A stretch of DNA of 16,070 nucleotides from Bacillota bacterium (GTDB lineage Bacteria; Bacillota; Clostridia; Lachnospirales; Lachnospiraceae): positions 1-16,070 of the forward strand of contig JAEYOY010000022.1 in NCBI GenBank assembly GCA_023411215.1. Reading direction: 5' to 3'. Positions 1 to 6,785 of this stretch are shown here, piece by piece. The position numbers and the translations under genes were made by a program. Within the stretch, counting starts at the first letter, position 1. Each line of letters opens with the position of its first letter. The notes beneath the pieces are model-generated. The model saw only the letters and a program-made list of their open reading frames with translations. It had not been told where the DNA came from and searched no databases.

Positions 1-33
1 GGGAGGATAAGTATTTAACTTCTCTTTGGTAAT

Positions 34-60
34 CATAATTGGAGGGGGAATCCAATTATG
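34..60. repeat. Perfect 10-bp inverted repeat
   Basis: CATAATTGGA (34-43) and TCCAATTATG (51-60) are exact reverse complements around a 7-base loop GGGGGAA. There is no T tract, so this is not a standard terminator. The GGAGGGGG in the hairpin would serve as a ribosome binding site for a 22-codon ORF whose ATG is at 58-60 and stop at 124-126, and folding would hide it. The ORF has no recognisable features and may be chance. The first 170 bases hold nothing else I can support. Confidence 0.4.
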
Positions 61-171
61 AAAGAGCATACGCATTTACATCCTTACAACGGAACCTTGT
101 TCCTTATTAGGATATTACTATTATGATGCACAATTAGATTATTTATACATTAAATAAAAAATTATTTCATA

Positions 172-201
172 TTGGAAATTTATATATAGTCATGGTATAA
201 T
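172..201 (+). promoter_or_regulatory. Probable sigma-A promoter of the SEC-C gene
   Basis: TTGGAA (172-177) and TATAAT (196-201) are separated by 18 bases, in AT-rich DNA. Transcription would start near 208, about 200 bases before the coding region. No closer promoter is visible. Confidence 0.6.
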
Positions 202-207
202 CGTAAC

Positions 208-406
208 GAAAGTACTGTGAATTATCATAATAATTCAAACTTTACGGTTTATGCTTGCAGTCTTCAAAGTGTCAGTGAAATACACTTTGCACAAACTAAT
301 TCATGACAATAGAAAGTTGGCGAAGTGTTCTTTCTATCGATCTAAGAATGGTAAGCTATGCTTGCTACAGTATAAACGTTATTAAGCACGTGAAAGGATG
401 AAAACA
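208..406 (+). other. Structured 5' leader of the SEC-C gene
   Basis: About 200 bases lie between the predicted transcription start and the gene. They contain three successive hairpins: 219-236 (GAATTAT/ATAATTC), 265-289 (CAAAGTGT/ACACTTTG, perfect 8 bp, 9-base loop) and 307-339 (ATAGAAAG/CTTTCTAT, 13-base loop). None is followed by a T tract. I do not recognise a known riboswitch class. The third hairpin belongs to a repeat found again at 6346-6384, so part of the leader may be an inserted palindromic element rather than a sensor. Confidence 0.4.
299..339 (+). repeat. Dispersed palindromic element, family A, copy 1
   Basis: The copy begins ATTCATGACAATAGAA, has a 5-base variable stretch, then GCGAAGTGTTCTTTCTATCG. 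The reverse complement of 6346-6384 matches it over the first 16 bases exactly and over 18 of the last 20, with only the short middle differing in length. The outer arms pair to form a hairpin (ATAGAAAG/CTTTCTAT). Confidence 0.7.
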
Positions 407-913
407 ATGAGTTTATTACAAGAGTGGAGAGATTATGCATATGCCAATGATATGAATAATCAAGCCGGCCAGATGTTCTGGGCTAATTATTTCAATATCG
501 AGAAGGAAATCTATAAAGTATTGCTTGCGGATGCAGATAAAGTCTGGGAAGGTGCCGTTGTTGAGCTAGCTAAGGAATTTAATACAGAATTAAAATACTT
601 TGTTGGCTTCTTGGATGGTATTAATGATAGCTTGGTTAACCCGAATCCGATCGAAGAAATGGATGAGGATACCAAGGTTTGCTTAACCTTTGATAAAGAG
701 AAGTTATATTATAATATGGTAGGTGCCCATGCCGAATGGCTTTACGAGCTGGAGGAGTGGGATGCGCTTCTTACACCGGAGCGAAGAAAGGAATTATATC
801 GTGAGCAGAAGCAATCCGGAACGGTTGTAAAGGACAAGAAAGTTGGAAGAAATGATCCTTGTCCTTGCGGAAGTGGTAAAAAGTATAAGAAATGCTGCGG
901 AGCTAATGCATAA
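407..913 (+). CDS. SEC-C metal-binding motif protein
   Basis: A 168-residue soluble protein. The last 22 residues form a SEC-C motif, GRNDPCPCGSGKKYKKCCG, with cysteines at about 152, 154, 163 and 164. This is the zinc-binding module found at the C-terminus of SecA and in many small unrelated proteins. The N-terminal 140 residues are acidic, helical in character and not recognised. Start choice: ATG at 398 directly abuts the AAAGG ribosome binding site (393-397), whereas ATG at 407 lies 9 bases beyond it, so 407 is preferred. The gene is monocistronic, with a promoter at 172-201 and a strong terminator just after the stop. SEC-C tails usually mediate protein or metal binding; the specific partner here is unknown. 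Coding status is certain, function is not. Confidence 0.9.
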   Translation: MSLLQEWRDYAYANDMNNQAGQMFWANYFNIEKEIYKVLLADADKVWEGAVVELAKEFNTELKYFVGFLDGINDSLVNPNPIEEMDEDTKVCLTFDKEKLYYNMVGAHAEWLYELEEWDALLTPERRKELYREQKQSGTVVKDKKVGRNDPCPCGSGKKYKKCCGANA

Positions 914-946
914 TCAATCTGTGTGATGGAAACACGACTAAAAGAT

Positions 947-988
947 GCTCCTCTTGTTACAGTTACTACTGTGAAGAGGAGCTTTTTT
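947..988 (+). terminator. Rho-independent terminator after the SEC-C gene
   Basis: GCTCCTCTT (947-955) pairs with AAGAGGAGC (974-982), and ACAG/CTGT extends the stem. Six T residues follow (983-988). An A-rich stretch on the left side could let it also stop transcription arriving from the convergent regulator gene. Confidence 0.85.
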
Positions 989-1111
989 GCAATGCACAAT
1001 GTACCCAGTCTAGGCGTAATCTATAAGTTGTTCAAGGTGAGGCTAATTGCTAGGATGCAATCATGGATGAATCGTTTCCTTTTGAATATATTATATAGAA
1101 AGGTGCCGATG

Positions 1112-1447
1112 TTAATGCTCCTGCTTATAGATCAAATATTTCGCATAGTTCTTAATGTCGGTAACACTTTCCGGAGATAATTGCTGATATAAATCGAATA
1201 ATTCAACAATATCCTTATCCAATACCTCTCCCCCTACCGGCAAATAAGAGTCCGTTACACCTAGTAGATAATCACAGGATACATCAAAATATTTTGACAG
1301 GGCAATCAGTTTATCAAAGGAAGGTTCATTTCTCTCTGACTCGTAATTAGATATTGCAGTCGGTTTCAACCCGAGAATATTAGCCAAATCACCCTGGGTG
1401 AGTTTGTTTTTCTGCCTTAATTGTTTGAGACGTGCATTAAAATTCAT
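1112..1447 (-). CDS. XRE-family HTH transcriptional regulator
   Basis: A 111-residue DNA-binding protein. Residues 1-65 are a Cro/C1-type helix-turn-helix: the recognition region reads LTQGDLANILGLKPTAISNYESERNEPS and is followed by the common YLLG end of the fold, here DYLLGVTDS. The remaining 45 residues are short and helical (VELFDLYQQL...YAKYLI), perhaps for dimerisation. An upstream in-frame ATG exists, but AGGAGG lies 9 bases before the ATG at 1447, so that start is used. The gene converges on the SEC-C gene and diverges from the histidine kinase gene. A strong promoter and a palindrome between that promoter and the start suggest it represses itself. No phage genes are nearby, so it is probably a chromosomal stress or metabolic regulator; the target is unknown. 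Confidence 0.92.
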   Translation of the reverse strand: MNFNARLKQLRQKNKLTQGDLANILGLKPTAISNYESERNEPSFDKLIALSKYFDVSCDYLLGVTDSYLPVGGEVLDKDIVELFDLYQQLSPESVTDIKNYAKYLIYKQEH

Positions 1448-1471
1448 TTGGCAATCCTCCTGTATTAAAAC

Positions 1472-1488
1472 TATACGATTTGTGTATA
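1472..1488 (-). promoter_or_regulatory. Candidate operator of the XRE regulator
   Basis: TATAC-7 bases-GTATA forms a symmetric site in the untranslated leader, between the -10 box (1502-1507) and the ribosome binding site of the regulator gene. A bound dimer would block its own transcription. The symmetry is seen; the role is inferred. Confidence 0.45.
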
Positions 1489-1501
1489 TTTTTCTAAAAT
1501 T

Positions 1502-1531
1502 ATTATATATCCAGAAAATTATTGATGTCAA
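1502..1531 (-). promoter_or_regulatory. Sigma-A promoter of the XRE regulator
   Basis: On the minus strand TTGACA (1526-1531) and TATAAT (1502-1507) are both consensus and separated by 18 bases. Transcription would start near 1495, about 50 bases before the start codon. Confidence 0.75.
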
Positions 1532-1586
1532 CTACAATACGCAAGATTGCATATCACATTTACTGGATATGAAATATAAGTTCAAG

Positions 1587-1612
1587 ATTATGAACAAGCT
1601 TTGGTTCATAAT
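1587..1612 (+). repeat. Dispersed hairpin, family B, copy 1
   Basis: ATTATGAAC (1587-1595) pairs with GTTCATAAT (1604-1612) around an AAGCTTTG-type loop. Its reverse complement recurs at 12650-12676, where one stem base pair is changed on both sides (T-A here, C-G there). A related stem is at 1691-1716. No gene is present in 1448-1752; the space holds the divergent promoter and these hairpins. Confidence 0.6.
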
Positions 1613-1618
1613 ACAATA

Positions 1619-1666
1619 AAGCGAAGTGAGTATAATGCGAGAAAGGCACTCGCATAGCAAGCTTGC
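1619..1666 (+). repeat. Dispersed palindromic element, family C, copy 1
   Basis: The copy reads AAGCGAAGTGAGTATAAT, then a hairpin ATGCGAG/CTCGCAT (1635-1655), then the perfect palindrome GCAAGCTTGC (1657-1666). It aligns with 6529-6573 (AAGC-AAGTGAG-ATAAT-CGAGAA, then ATAG-AAGCTTGC), in the same orientation relative to the downstream gene. Confidence 0.6.
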
Positions 1667-1690
1667 TTGCAGTACATATCGAAGTTGATG

Positions 1691-1716
1691 ATCATGAACA
1701 TCTTTTTATTCATGAT
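1691..1716 (+). repeat. Hairpin related to family B
   Basis: ATCATGAA (1691-1698) pairs with TTCATGAT (1709-1716) around a 10-base T-rich loop. The stem matches the outer stem of the element at 12650-12676, but the AAGCTTT loop is absent. It lies 36 bases before the histidine kinase start. Confidence 0.5.
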
Positions 1717-1752
1717 ATGATAAGGTATGAGAAATGGGAATGAGGAGATATC

Positions 1753-3276
1753 ATGGGTCTTTTTTCTTATATTAGTGAAAAGAAACGAAATAAATTAATC
1801 GTTGATAACACCAGAGGTATTATGCTCTTTTTTAATCGAGAGGGATGTATTACTGATTGTAATGCTGTGGCAATGAAGGAACTGGGGTATCAGGAGGAGA
1901 TTAAGAAATTAAAGATACAAGATATCTTTAAGAATACCGTGAAATTTGATAATAATTCGCTCAAATTTGTAGATTGCTTGGAGAAACCAGAGGAATCAAT
2001 TGCCTACCGAAAGAATCAGACTTGTTTTCCGGTTGAGTTGAAAATCACGATTTATCAGGAGAGAAAAGCCTTTATGGGCTTATGTGTGGCTAGAAATATA
2101 ACAGAATATAAAGAATTGTTATATAAAATAAAGCGTTTAGAGGATGACATTGAAGATTTAAAGCGTAACCGAGATGAGATAACTGCTAATATTACCCATG
2201 AGCTCAGAACTCCTGTTAATGGGATAATGGGATTAAGCAATAATCTGTTGGATACAGAGTTAACACCTAACCAAGTCGAGAACATCCATCTTATTAAACG
2301 CTGCTGTAACAACATGGATTCTATGATTAATGATTTTCTGGATTATGCGAAATTATCCAGGGATAAGATGATATTGGAACAAAGAGAATTCAGCTTTCAT
2401 GATTTTATTAATTCTGTTGTGAATGTTAACATGCCACGAATTAATGAAAAGGGTCTGAAACTGTTATTATATATTGCAGAAGATATCCCGGATCGTATGA
2501 TCGGTGATGAATTGCGACTGACCCAGATACTGAATAACCTTATCTCAAATGCGATCAAATTTACCACCATCGGCCACATTACGCTGGAGGTAGCTAAGCT
2601 CTCTCAGACGCTTCAATCAATAGATCTTTTCTTTATTTTGATTGATACCGGTATCGGAATCAGTACAGAGGATAAGGACAAGCTATTCCAGAATTTTAGC
2701 CAGGTTGACGGTTCGATAACAAGAAGGTTCGGAGGTACCGGACTTGGTCTTGCTATTTGCAAGAAGCTGGTTGAAGCGATGGGTGGTAATATCGGTGTTG
2801 ATAGTGAGAGAGGCAAGGGAAGCACATTTTCCTTTTCGGTTCGCTTAAGTCTACCAGTTCAGAAGCAGGAAGATAGTCATGGAAATGATAGTAAAATGGT
2901 CGCAAATGGTATTGATTATTATAAAGGTTTTGTCGATAACAATTATGATGGGAAGGTTATGCAAGAGATCAATTATATCAGCTATATTGATCGATTACTC
3001 AAGGAGGCAGGTGAATCTGCTAAAGAAGAGACTCTATCAAAGGTGGCTATATATAAGAATATCAACTCAGCTCTTGAAAAGCTCTCGATCTGCATCGAGA
3101 TGGAAAGCTGGGATAAGGCAGAGGAATTGGCATATTATATCAAGAAGCAGTTGACCCCGGAGTTTGGTGAGATTACAAAGACTGTATTTCGACTGCTGTT
3201 GGCTGTCCGTAAGGAAAATTATGATGTTTCTATAAACCTGATTAATGAACTCAAGACCTCTATAGCAAATGATTGA
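1753..3276 (+). CDS. Soluble PAS-domain sensor histidine kinase
   Basis: A 507-residue kinase that should autophosphorylate and pass phosphate to the neighbouring response regulator. Residues about 15-118 are a PAS sensor domain. A short coiled coil (KIKRLEDDIEDLKRNRDE) follows. The HisKA domain carries the H box HELRTP with phospho-acceptor His149. The ATPase domain has the N box QILNNLISNAIKFT (258-271), G1 DTGIGIS (298-304), an F box (FQNFSQVD) and G2 GGTGLGLA (327-334). There is no signal peptide or membrane segment, so it senses an internal signal. Residues 380-507 form an extra helical tail. It has some look of an HPt domain but no histidine at the expected place, so any HPt role is doubtful. 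GAGGAG before ATG 1753 supports the start. The response regulator gene follows closely. Confidence 0.93.
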   Translation: MGLFSYISEKKRNKLIVDNTRGIMLFFNREGCITDCNAVAMKELGYQEEIKKLKIQDIFKNTVKFDNNSLKFVDCLEKPEESIAYRKNQTCFPVELKITIYQERKAFMGLCVARNITEYKELLYKIKRLEDDIEDLKRNRDEITANITHELRTPVNGIMGLSNNLLDTELTPNQVENIHLIKRCCNNMDSMINDFLDYAKLSRDKMILEQREFSFHDFINSVVNVNMPRINEKGLKLLLYIAEDIPDRMIGDELRLTQILNNLISNAIKFTTIGHITLEVAKLSQTLQSIDLFFILIDTGIGISTEDKDKLFQNFSQVDGSITRRFGGTGLGLAICKKLVEAMGGNIGVDSERGKGSTFSFSVRLSLPVQKQEDSHGNDSKMVANGIDYYKGFVDNNYDGKVMQEINYISYIDRLLKEAGESAKEETLSKVAIYKNINSALEKLSICIEMESWDKAEELAYYIKKQLTPEFGEITKTVFRLLLAVRKENYDVSINLINELKTSIAND

Positions 3277-3328
3277 GTATCCTATTGGGAACAGAGAATT
3301 GCTATATAACGGCAGATTGGAGATTACG

Positions 3329-4402
3329 ATGGATAACATGTCATATTCTCCACCGAATATTTTGGTGGTGGATGATATCAACGCTAATTTGGCAGTTTTA
3401 ACCGAGATGATTCGTAAAGCCGGTTATATTGCACGCCCAGTAACCAGTGCAAGACAGGCAGTAAGTGCTATCGAGGCATTGCTGCCTAATTTGATTCTCT
3501 TAGATATCTCAATGCCTGAGATTGATGGTTTTGTCTTCTGTTCCATGTTGAAAAAAAATACGAATACAAGAGATATTCCGGTCATTTTTATAACAGCTTT
3601 GAATTCGGTGGAGGATCGGATTAAGGGTTTTCAGCTTGGAGCGATAGATTTTATCGAAAAGCCCTTTGACGTAGAAGAAGTCACTATGCGCATTAACACC
3701 CACCTAAAGATGTATAAAATGCAGCAGGAGCTGGAAGTATATAATAAGAAGTTATATAAAATCATTAATGATCAGATGCGAAAAATATATGAAGGCCATA
3801 AGATTGTAGTCGATGCAATGGCAATGATTTTTACCTTAGGAAATGATGAAAAGAAAGAGCATATGGAGAGGGTAAGCTATAATAGCCGAATTCTTGCTTT
3901 AAGCCTCCAGCTTTCACCTAAATTCAAAGAGCAGATTACGAACACCTTTATTGATGTGATCGAGAAAGCTGCGTTACTCCATGATATCGGAATGCTCTCT
4001 CTTGAAAGCAGAATATTCGAAATGCCCTTATACATAATGAATAAGGAGGAAGAAGCCATATTTAAAGCACATACGATGGCAGGAGCTGATGTTTTAGCAA
4101 GAATATTGGAGTTAAATACCAACAATGAATTTATCCGGATGGCAATCAATATAGCAAAATATCATCATGAACGCTGGGATGGTGGCGGCTTTCCAACCGG
4201 AAAGGCAGGAAAGGAGATTCCTATTTGTGCAAGGATTGTTGCCATCATAGATGATTACGATGCCTTATTGCGTGGATGGGGATCGGAAAAGTCCTATACG
4301 CAAGAGGAATGCTTAGAGATCATTAACAGAGGTGCAGGTAGCATATATGACCCTGATATCATTGCTGTATTTAATAGAGTACAAAACCAGTTAAAACGAT
4401 AA
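3329..4402 (+). CDS. Response regulator with HD-GYP-type phosphodiesterase domain
   Basis: A 357-residue two-domain protein. The receiver domain (about 9-125) has the acidic pair D15-D16, phospho-acceptor D59 in LLDISMP, T89 and K111. The output is an HD-GYP-type domain (about 160-350) with HD at 218-219 (LLHDIGM), H248, the pair H279-H280 and DGGGFP at 284-289. The last motif is the GYP signature with Phe for Tyr. HD-GYP enzymes hydrolyse cyclic di-GMP at a metal centre; the key His and Asp residues are present, so activity is likely but not proved. An in-frame ATG at 3269 overlaps the kinase stop codon but has no ribosome binding site. GGAG lies 6 bases before ATG 3329, so that start is chosen. 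It is the evident partner of the upstream kinase. Confidence 0.9.
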   Translation: MDNMSYSPPNILVVDDINANLAVLTEMIRKAGYIARPVTSARQAVSAIEALLPNLILLDISMPEIDGFVFCSMLKKNTNTRDIPVIFITALNSVEDRIKGFQLGAIDFIEKPFDVEEVTMRINTHLKMYKMQQELEVYNKKLYKIINDQMRKIYEGHKIVVDAMAMIFTLGNDEKKEHMERVSYNSRILALSLQLSPKFKEQITNTFIDVIEKAALLHDIGMLSLESRIFEMPLYIMNKEEEAIFKAHTMAGADVLARILELNTNNEFIRMAINIAKYHHERWDGGGFPTGKAGKEIPICARIVAIIDDYDALLRGWGSEKSYTQEECLEIINRGAGSIYDPDIIAVFNRVQNQLKR

Positions 4403-4493
4403 TAATAAATAGGGTGGTTATAACTAGGCGTTGCATTTGATTACGATAAAGGTTCTACATTGGCAAAGTACGATAGAAAAGTAGGGTAATTAT

Positions 4494-5849
4494 ATGAGTA
4501 AAAAGAAGGATATGTATATTGATTATAAACGCTCCTTTAAAAGGAGGGGAAGAAGAAGGAGTAAGCTTTGGCAGACCATCCTGTTAGCTTTAATAATAAT
4601 AGGAGTGGGAGTCGGAGTGGGCTATTCTATTTGGATTCGCATTGATTTGAATAATCAGGTATCGAATGAGCAGGATAATGCCTCAAAGGAGCTGTCCAAG
4701 GGACAGCAGGGGACAGATCAATTATTGACAGTAGAGGACCAACCGGGCCATGGACAGCCACAGCCCACGGTTACAATAGCAGCAACACCTACCCCGCTTC
4801 CCACCTTGCCACCAGCCACGGAGGAGGCGATTGAAGTGATGGAATCGCGAGTTCCGGTGAAGGTGAAGGGTATCTATGTAACATCCGCAATAGCTGGTTC
4901 TGCGCTTCTGGATGAACTGATTACTTTAGCAGATACAACGGAGATTAATACAATGGTTATTGATATTAAGGATGACCATGGCAAAATTACCTATAAGATG
5001 GATAGCGCACTTGTGAAGGAGATTGCTTCTACTACAAATACCATTAAGGATATCGAAGGCTTTGTTAAAAAGCTTAAAAGTCACAATATTTATCTGATTG
5101 CACGAATTGTTGCCTTTAAGGATCCTTATCTAGCGGATCAACGGAAGGATCTGGCCATTAAGAATAAGAATGGATCGATCTATCGGGATAACAATGGTGA
5201 GGGATGGGTGAATCCTTATAACCATAAGGTTTGGGAGTATCTGATTGAAGTTGCGTCTCAAGCCGCTGTAGTAGGATTTGATGAAATACAGTTTGACTAT
5301 ATCAGGTTCTCTACCGGTAACGGTATAGCGAACGCTGATTTTGGGAAAGAAGCCAAGGATAAGACGAAGGAAGAGGTTATTATAGAGTTTACCAAGTATG
5401 CATATGAGAGCCTTAAGCCTCTTGGCGTATATGTCTCTGCCGATGTATATGGTACCATTATCAGCAGCAGCATTGATGCCGGGCTAGTAGGACAGAACTA
5501 TGTGGAAATGGCAAAATATCTGGATTATATCTGTCCAATGATTTATCCCTCCCATTTTGGGGAAGGTAATTATGGAATCAAATATCCGGATCTGGAGCCA
5601 AAGAATATTATACGTAAAGCATTAACTGCCTCGAAGGAGAAGCTGGAAGTACTTCCGGAGGATGAACACCGTGCAATTGTCAGACCTTGGCTCCAGGACT
5701 TTACCGCTACATGGATTGAGCATCATATGAGATATGGCGGTGATGAGCTTCGAGAGCAGATTGAGGGTGTTTACGGTGCCGGCTATGATGAGTGGCTGCT
5801 ATGGAATGCCGGATGTAATTATTCGGTGGATGGATTATTGGTAGAGTAG
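4494..5849 (+). CDS. Membrane-anchored glycoside-hydrolase-like protein (DUF4015)
   Basis: A 451-residue extracellular protein. A very basic start (SFKRRGRRRSK) precedes one membrane segment at about 27-48, giving an inside-positive signal anchor. Residues 50-120 are a Gln/Pro/Thr-rich linker of the kind that spans the cell wall. From about 123 the protein matches the DUF4015 / COG1306 putative glycoside hydrolase family, a TIM-barrel type: KGIYVTS, MVIDIKDDHG, GFDEIQFDYIRF (with acidic candidates D263, E264 and D268), SADVYG and CPMIYPSHFG. Substrate and activity are not established for this family; a wall or surface polysaccharide is a guess. The ribosome binding site is weak (GTAGGG). It follows the HD-GYP gene by 91 bases without a visible terminator, so read-through is possible. 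Confidence 0.88.
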   Translation: MSKKKDMYIDYKRSFKRRGRRRSKLWQTILLALIIIGVGVGVGYSIWIRIDLNNQVSNEQDNASKELSKGQQGTDQLLTVEDQPGHGQPQPTVTIAATPTPLPTLPPATEEAIEVMESRVPVKVKGIYVTSAIAGSALLDELITLADTTEINTMVIDIKDDHGKITYKMDSALVKEIASTTNTIKDIEGFVKKLKSHNIYLIARIVAFKDPYLADQRKDLAIKNKNGSIYRDNNGEGWVNPYNHKVWEYLIEVASQAAVVGFDEIQFDYIRFSTGNGIANADFGKEAKDKTKEEVIIEFTKYAYESLKPLGVYVSADVYGTIISSSIDAGLVGQNYVEMAKYLDYICPMIYPSHFGEGNYGIKYPDLEPKNIIRKALTASKEKLEVLPEDEHRAIVRPWLQDFTATWIEHHMRYGGDELREQIEGVYGAGYDEWLLWNAGCNYSVDGLLVE

Positions 5850-5927
5850 GGTACCTGTCTTAAGCCGTTGGAATAAATTGAAGACAAAGCTAATATACAT
5901 CTAGTATAAATGACCTGGAGGTATCCT

Positions 5928-6302
5928 ATGGATAAGGCAATCCGTCAAAATATAAAGATGTTTGCGGTGCTGAAAGGACTTCTTTTTTCCTATATTATCA
6001 CGGCGTTCATACTGCTGCTTTTATCCTTTCTTATGCTGAAGCTTGATTTATCGGGTACGATTATCAGCGGAGGTATTATCTTTGCCTATATACTTTCTAC
6101 CTTTGTTGGTGGATTCTTTGTAGGTAAGAAAGCGGAGCAAAGAAAATTTATCTGGGGACTGATTATGGGAGTGTTTTATTTTGTTATTCTTATGTTAGTT
6201 TCCTTAGCAATGAACCGGGCAGAGCCCTTACCCCTTGGCAATCTTCTGACGTCCTTCCTCATCTGCAGCTTAAGCGGGATGGTTGGCGGAATGATCAGCT
6301 AG
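5928..6302 (+). CDS. Four-helix membrane protein, TIGR04086 type
   Basis: A 124-residue integral membrane protein with four hydrophobic helices at about 16-38, 44-66, 74-95 and 105-124, and glycine motifs such as TFVGGFFVGKK and SGMVGGMIS. Length, topology and the glycine-rich helices fit the TIGR04086 family of uncharacterised clostridial membrane proteins. The ATG at 5910 is in frame, but GGAGG (5917-5921) sits 6 bases before ATG 5928, which is therefore the start. It follows the DUF4015 gene in the same direction after about 80 bases. No function can be assigned. Confidence 0.82.
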   Translation: MDKAIRQNIKMFAVLKGLLFSYIITAFILLLLSFLMLKLDLSGTIISGGIIFAYILSTFVGGFFVGKKAEQRKFIWGLIMGVFYFVILMLVSLAMNRAEPLPLGNLLTSFLICSLSGMVGGMIS

Positions 6303-6345
6303 ACGACAATGTAAGAGCTGTCGCAGAATAGTTATTGAGATGCAA

Positions 6346-6384
6346 CGATAGAAAGCACGCTTCGCGAGTTCTATTGTCATGAAT
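6346..6384 (-). repeat. Dispersed palindromic element, family A, copy 2 (inverted)
   Basis: The reverse complement begins ATTCATGACAATAGAA and ends GCGAAGCGTGCTTTCTATCG, matching 299-339 at 34 of 36 aligned positions outside a short variable middle. As a hairpin, ACGATAGAA (6345-6353) pairs with TTCTATTGT (6369-6377), with an inner CGC/GCG stem. Confidence 0.7.
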
Positions 6385-6423
6385 AAGGGTTGCTAGGCAA
6401 ATGAGAGCCTAACAACTCTTATT
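6382..6423. repeat. Long hairpin in the 6303-6785 intergenic region
   Basis: The arms 6382-6398 and 6407-6423 pair over 17 positions with one mismatch and one G-T pair, around an 8-base loop. It lies 80 bases after the TIGR04086 stop codon and could act as a terminator or RNA stabiliser, although no clear T tract follows. The whole 480-base gap holds no gene. It contains four consecutive hairpins, a repeat copy and the rfbD promoter. Confidence 0.6.
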
Positions 6424-6443
6424 TGCGCGAAGGCGAAGCGAAG

Positions 6444-6470
6444 TATCATTCAAGTTAACTTGAAGTGATA
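6444..6470. repeat. Palindrome around CAAGTTAACTTG
   Basis: The 12-base perfect palindrome CAAGTTAACTTG (6451-6462) is extended by TT/AA and TATCA/TGATA arms with a single bulged base. Third in the row of intergenic hairpins. Confidence 0.55.
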
Positions 6471-6487
6471 CAAGCAAGCCCGCGATA

Positions 6488-6520
6488 ACCGAAGAAACTC
6501 GCGTAGCGTGGTTCTTCGGT
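6488..6520. repeat. Two-part hairpin with CGC-GTA-GCG tip
   Basis: ACCGAAGAA (6488-6496) and TTCTTCGGT (6512-6520) are exact reverse complements. Inside them CGC and GCG pair around GTA. This build, an outer AGAA/TTCT stem with an inner CGC/GCG stem, is the same as in the element at 6345-6377. Confidence 0.55.
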
Positions 6521-6528
6521 AATTGTGT

Positions 6529-6573
6529 AAGCAAAGTGAGAATAATCGAGAATAAACTTCATAGTAAGCTTGC
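6529..6573 (+). repeat. Dispersed palindromic element, family C, copy 2
   Basis: Aligns with 1619-1666: AAGC, one differing base, AAGTGAG, ATAAT, CGAGAA at the left, and ATAG followed by AAGCTTGC at the right. The middle is diverged, and the strong hairpin of copy 1 is partly lost here. Confidence 0.6.
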
Positions 6574-6681
6574 GCTAGCATATATGCGAACGTGCACACA
6601 AATTATGCCTGTAATCGGTATGCAGCAGCCATAGTTATAAAAGTTTTATTTTCTCTATGTTGGAATGAAATTGAAAAATGA

Positions 6682-6710
6682 TTGATATTTAATATTGAAT
6701 TGTTTATACT
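6682..6710 (+). promoter_or_regulatory. Probable promoter of rfbD
   Basis: TTGATA (6682-6687) and TATACT (6705-6710) are spaced by 17 bases in an AT-rich stretch 75 bases before the rfbD start. The spacing and one-mismatch boxes fit sigma-A. Confidence 0.6.
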
Positions 6711-6785
6711 ATAGTTGATTTGTGGACGAAGTAAGAAGTACATCGATTGTATCCACGCAATATGATTAGAAAGGTTCGAATTTAT

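Noticed and set aside
989..1111. Gene between the first terminator and the XRE gene
   Set aside because: The plus-strand frame 923-1180 crosses the terminator hairpin and runs antisense into the XRE gene, with no ribosome binding site.
3269..3331. ATG at 3269 overlapping the kinase stop as start of the response regulator
   Set aside because: No ribosome binding site, and it would add 20 residues with no match to a receiver domain; ATG 3329 has GGAG at 6 bases.
4540..4549. AAAGGAGGGG inside the start of the DUF4015 gene, suggesting an internal start
   Set aside because: No ATG, GTG or TTG follows at a usable distance in any frame. It is part of a 7-bp hairpin (4532-4546) within the basic N-terminal coding stretch.
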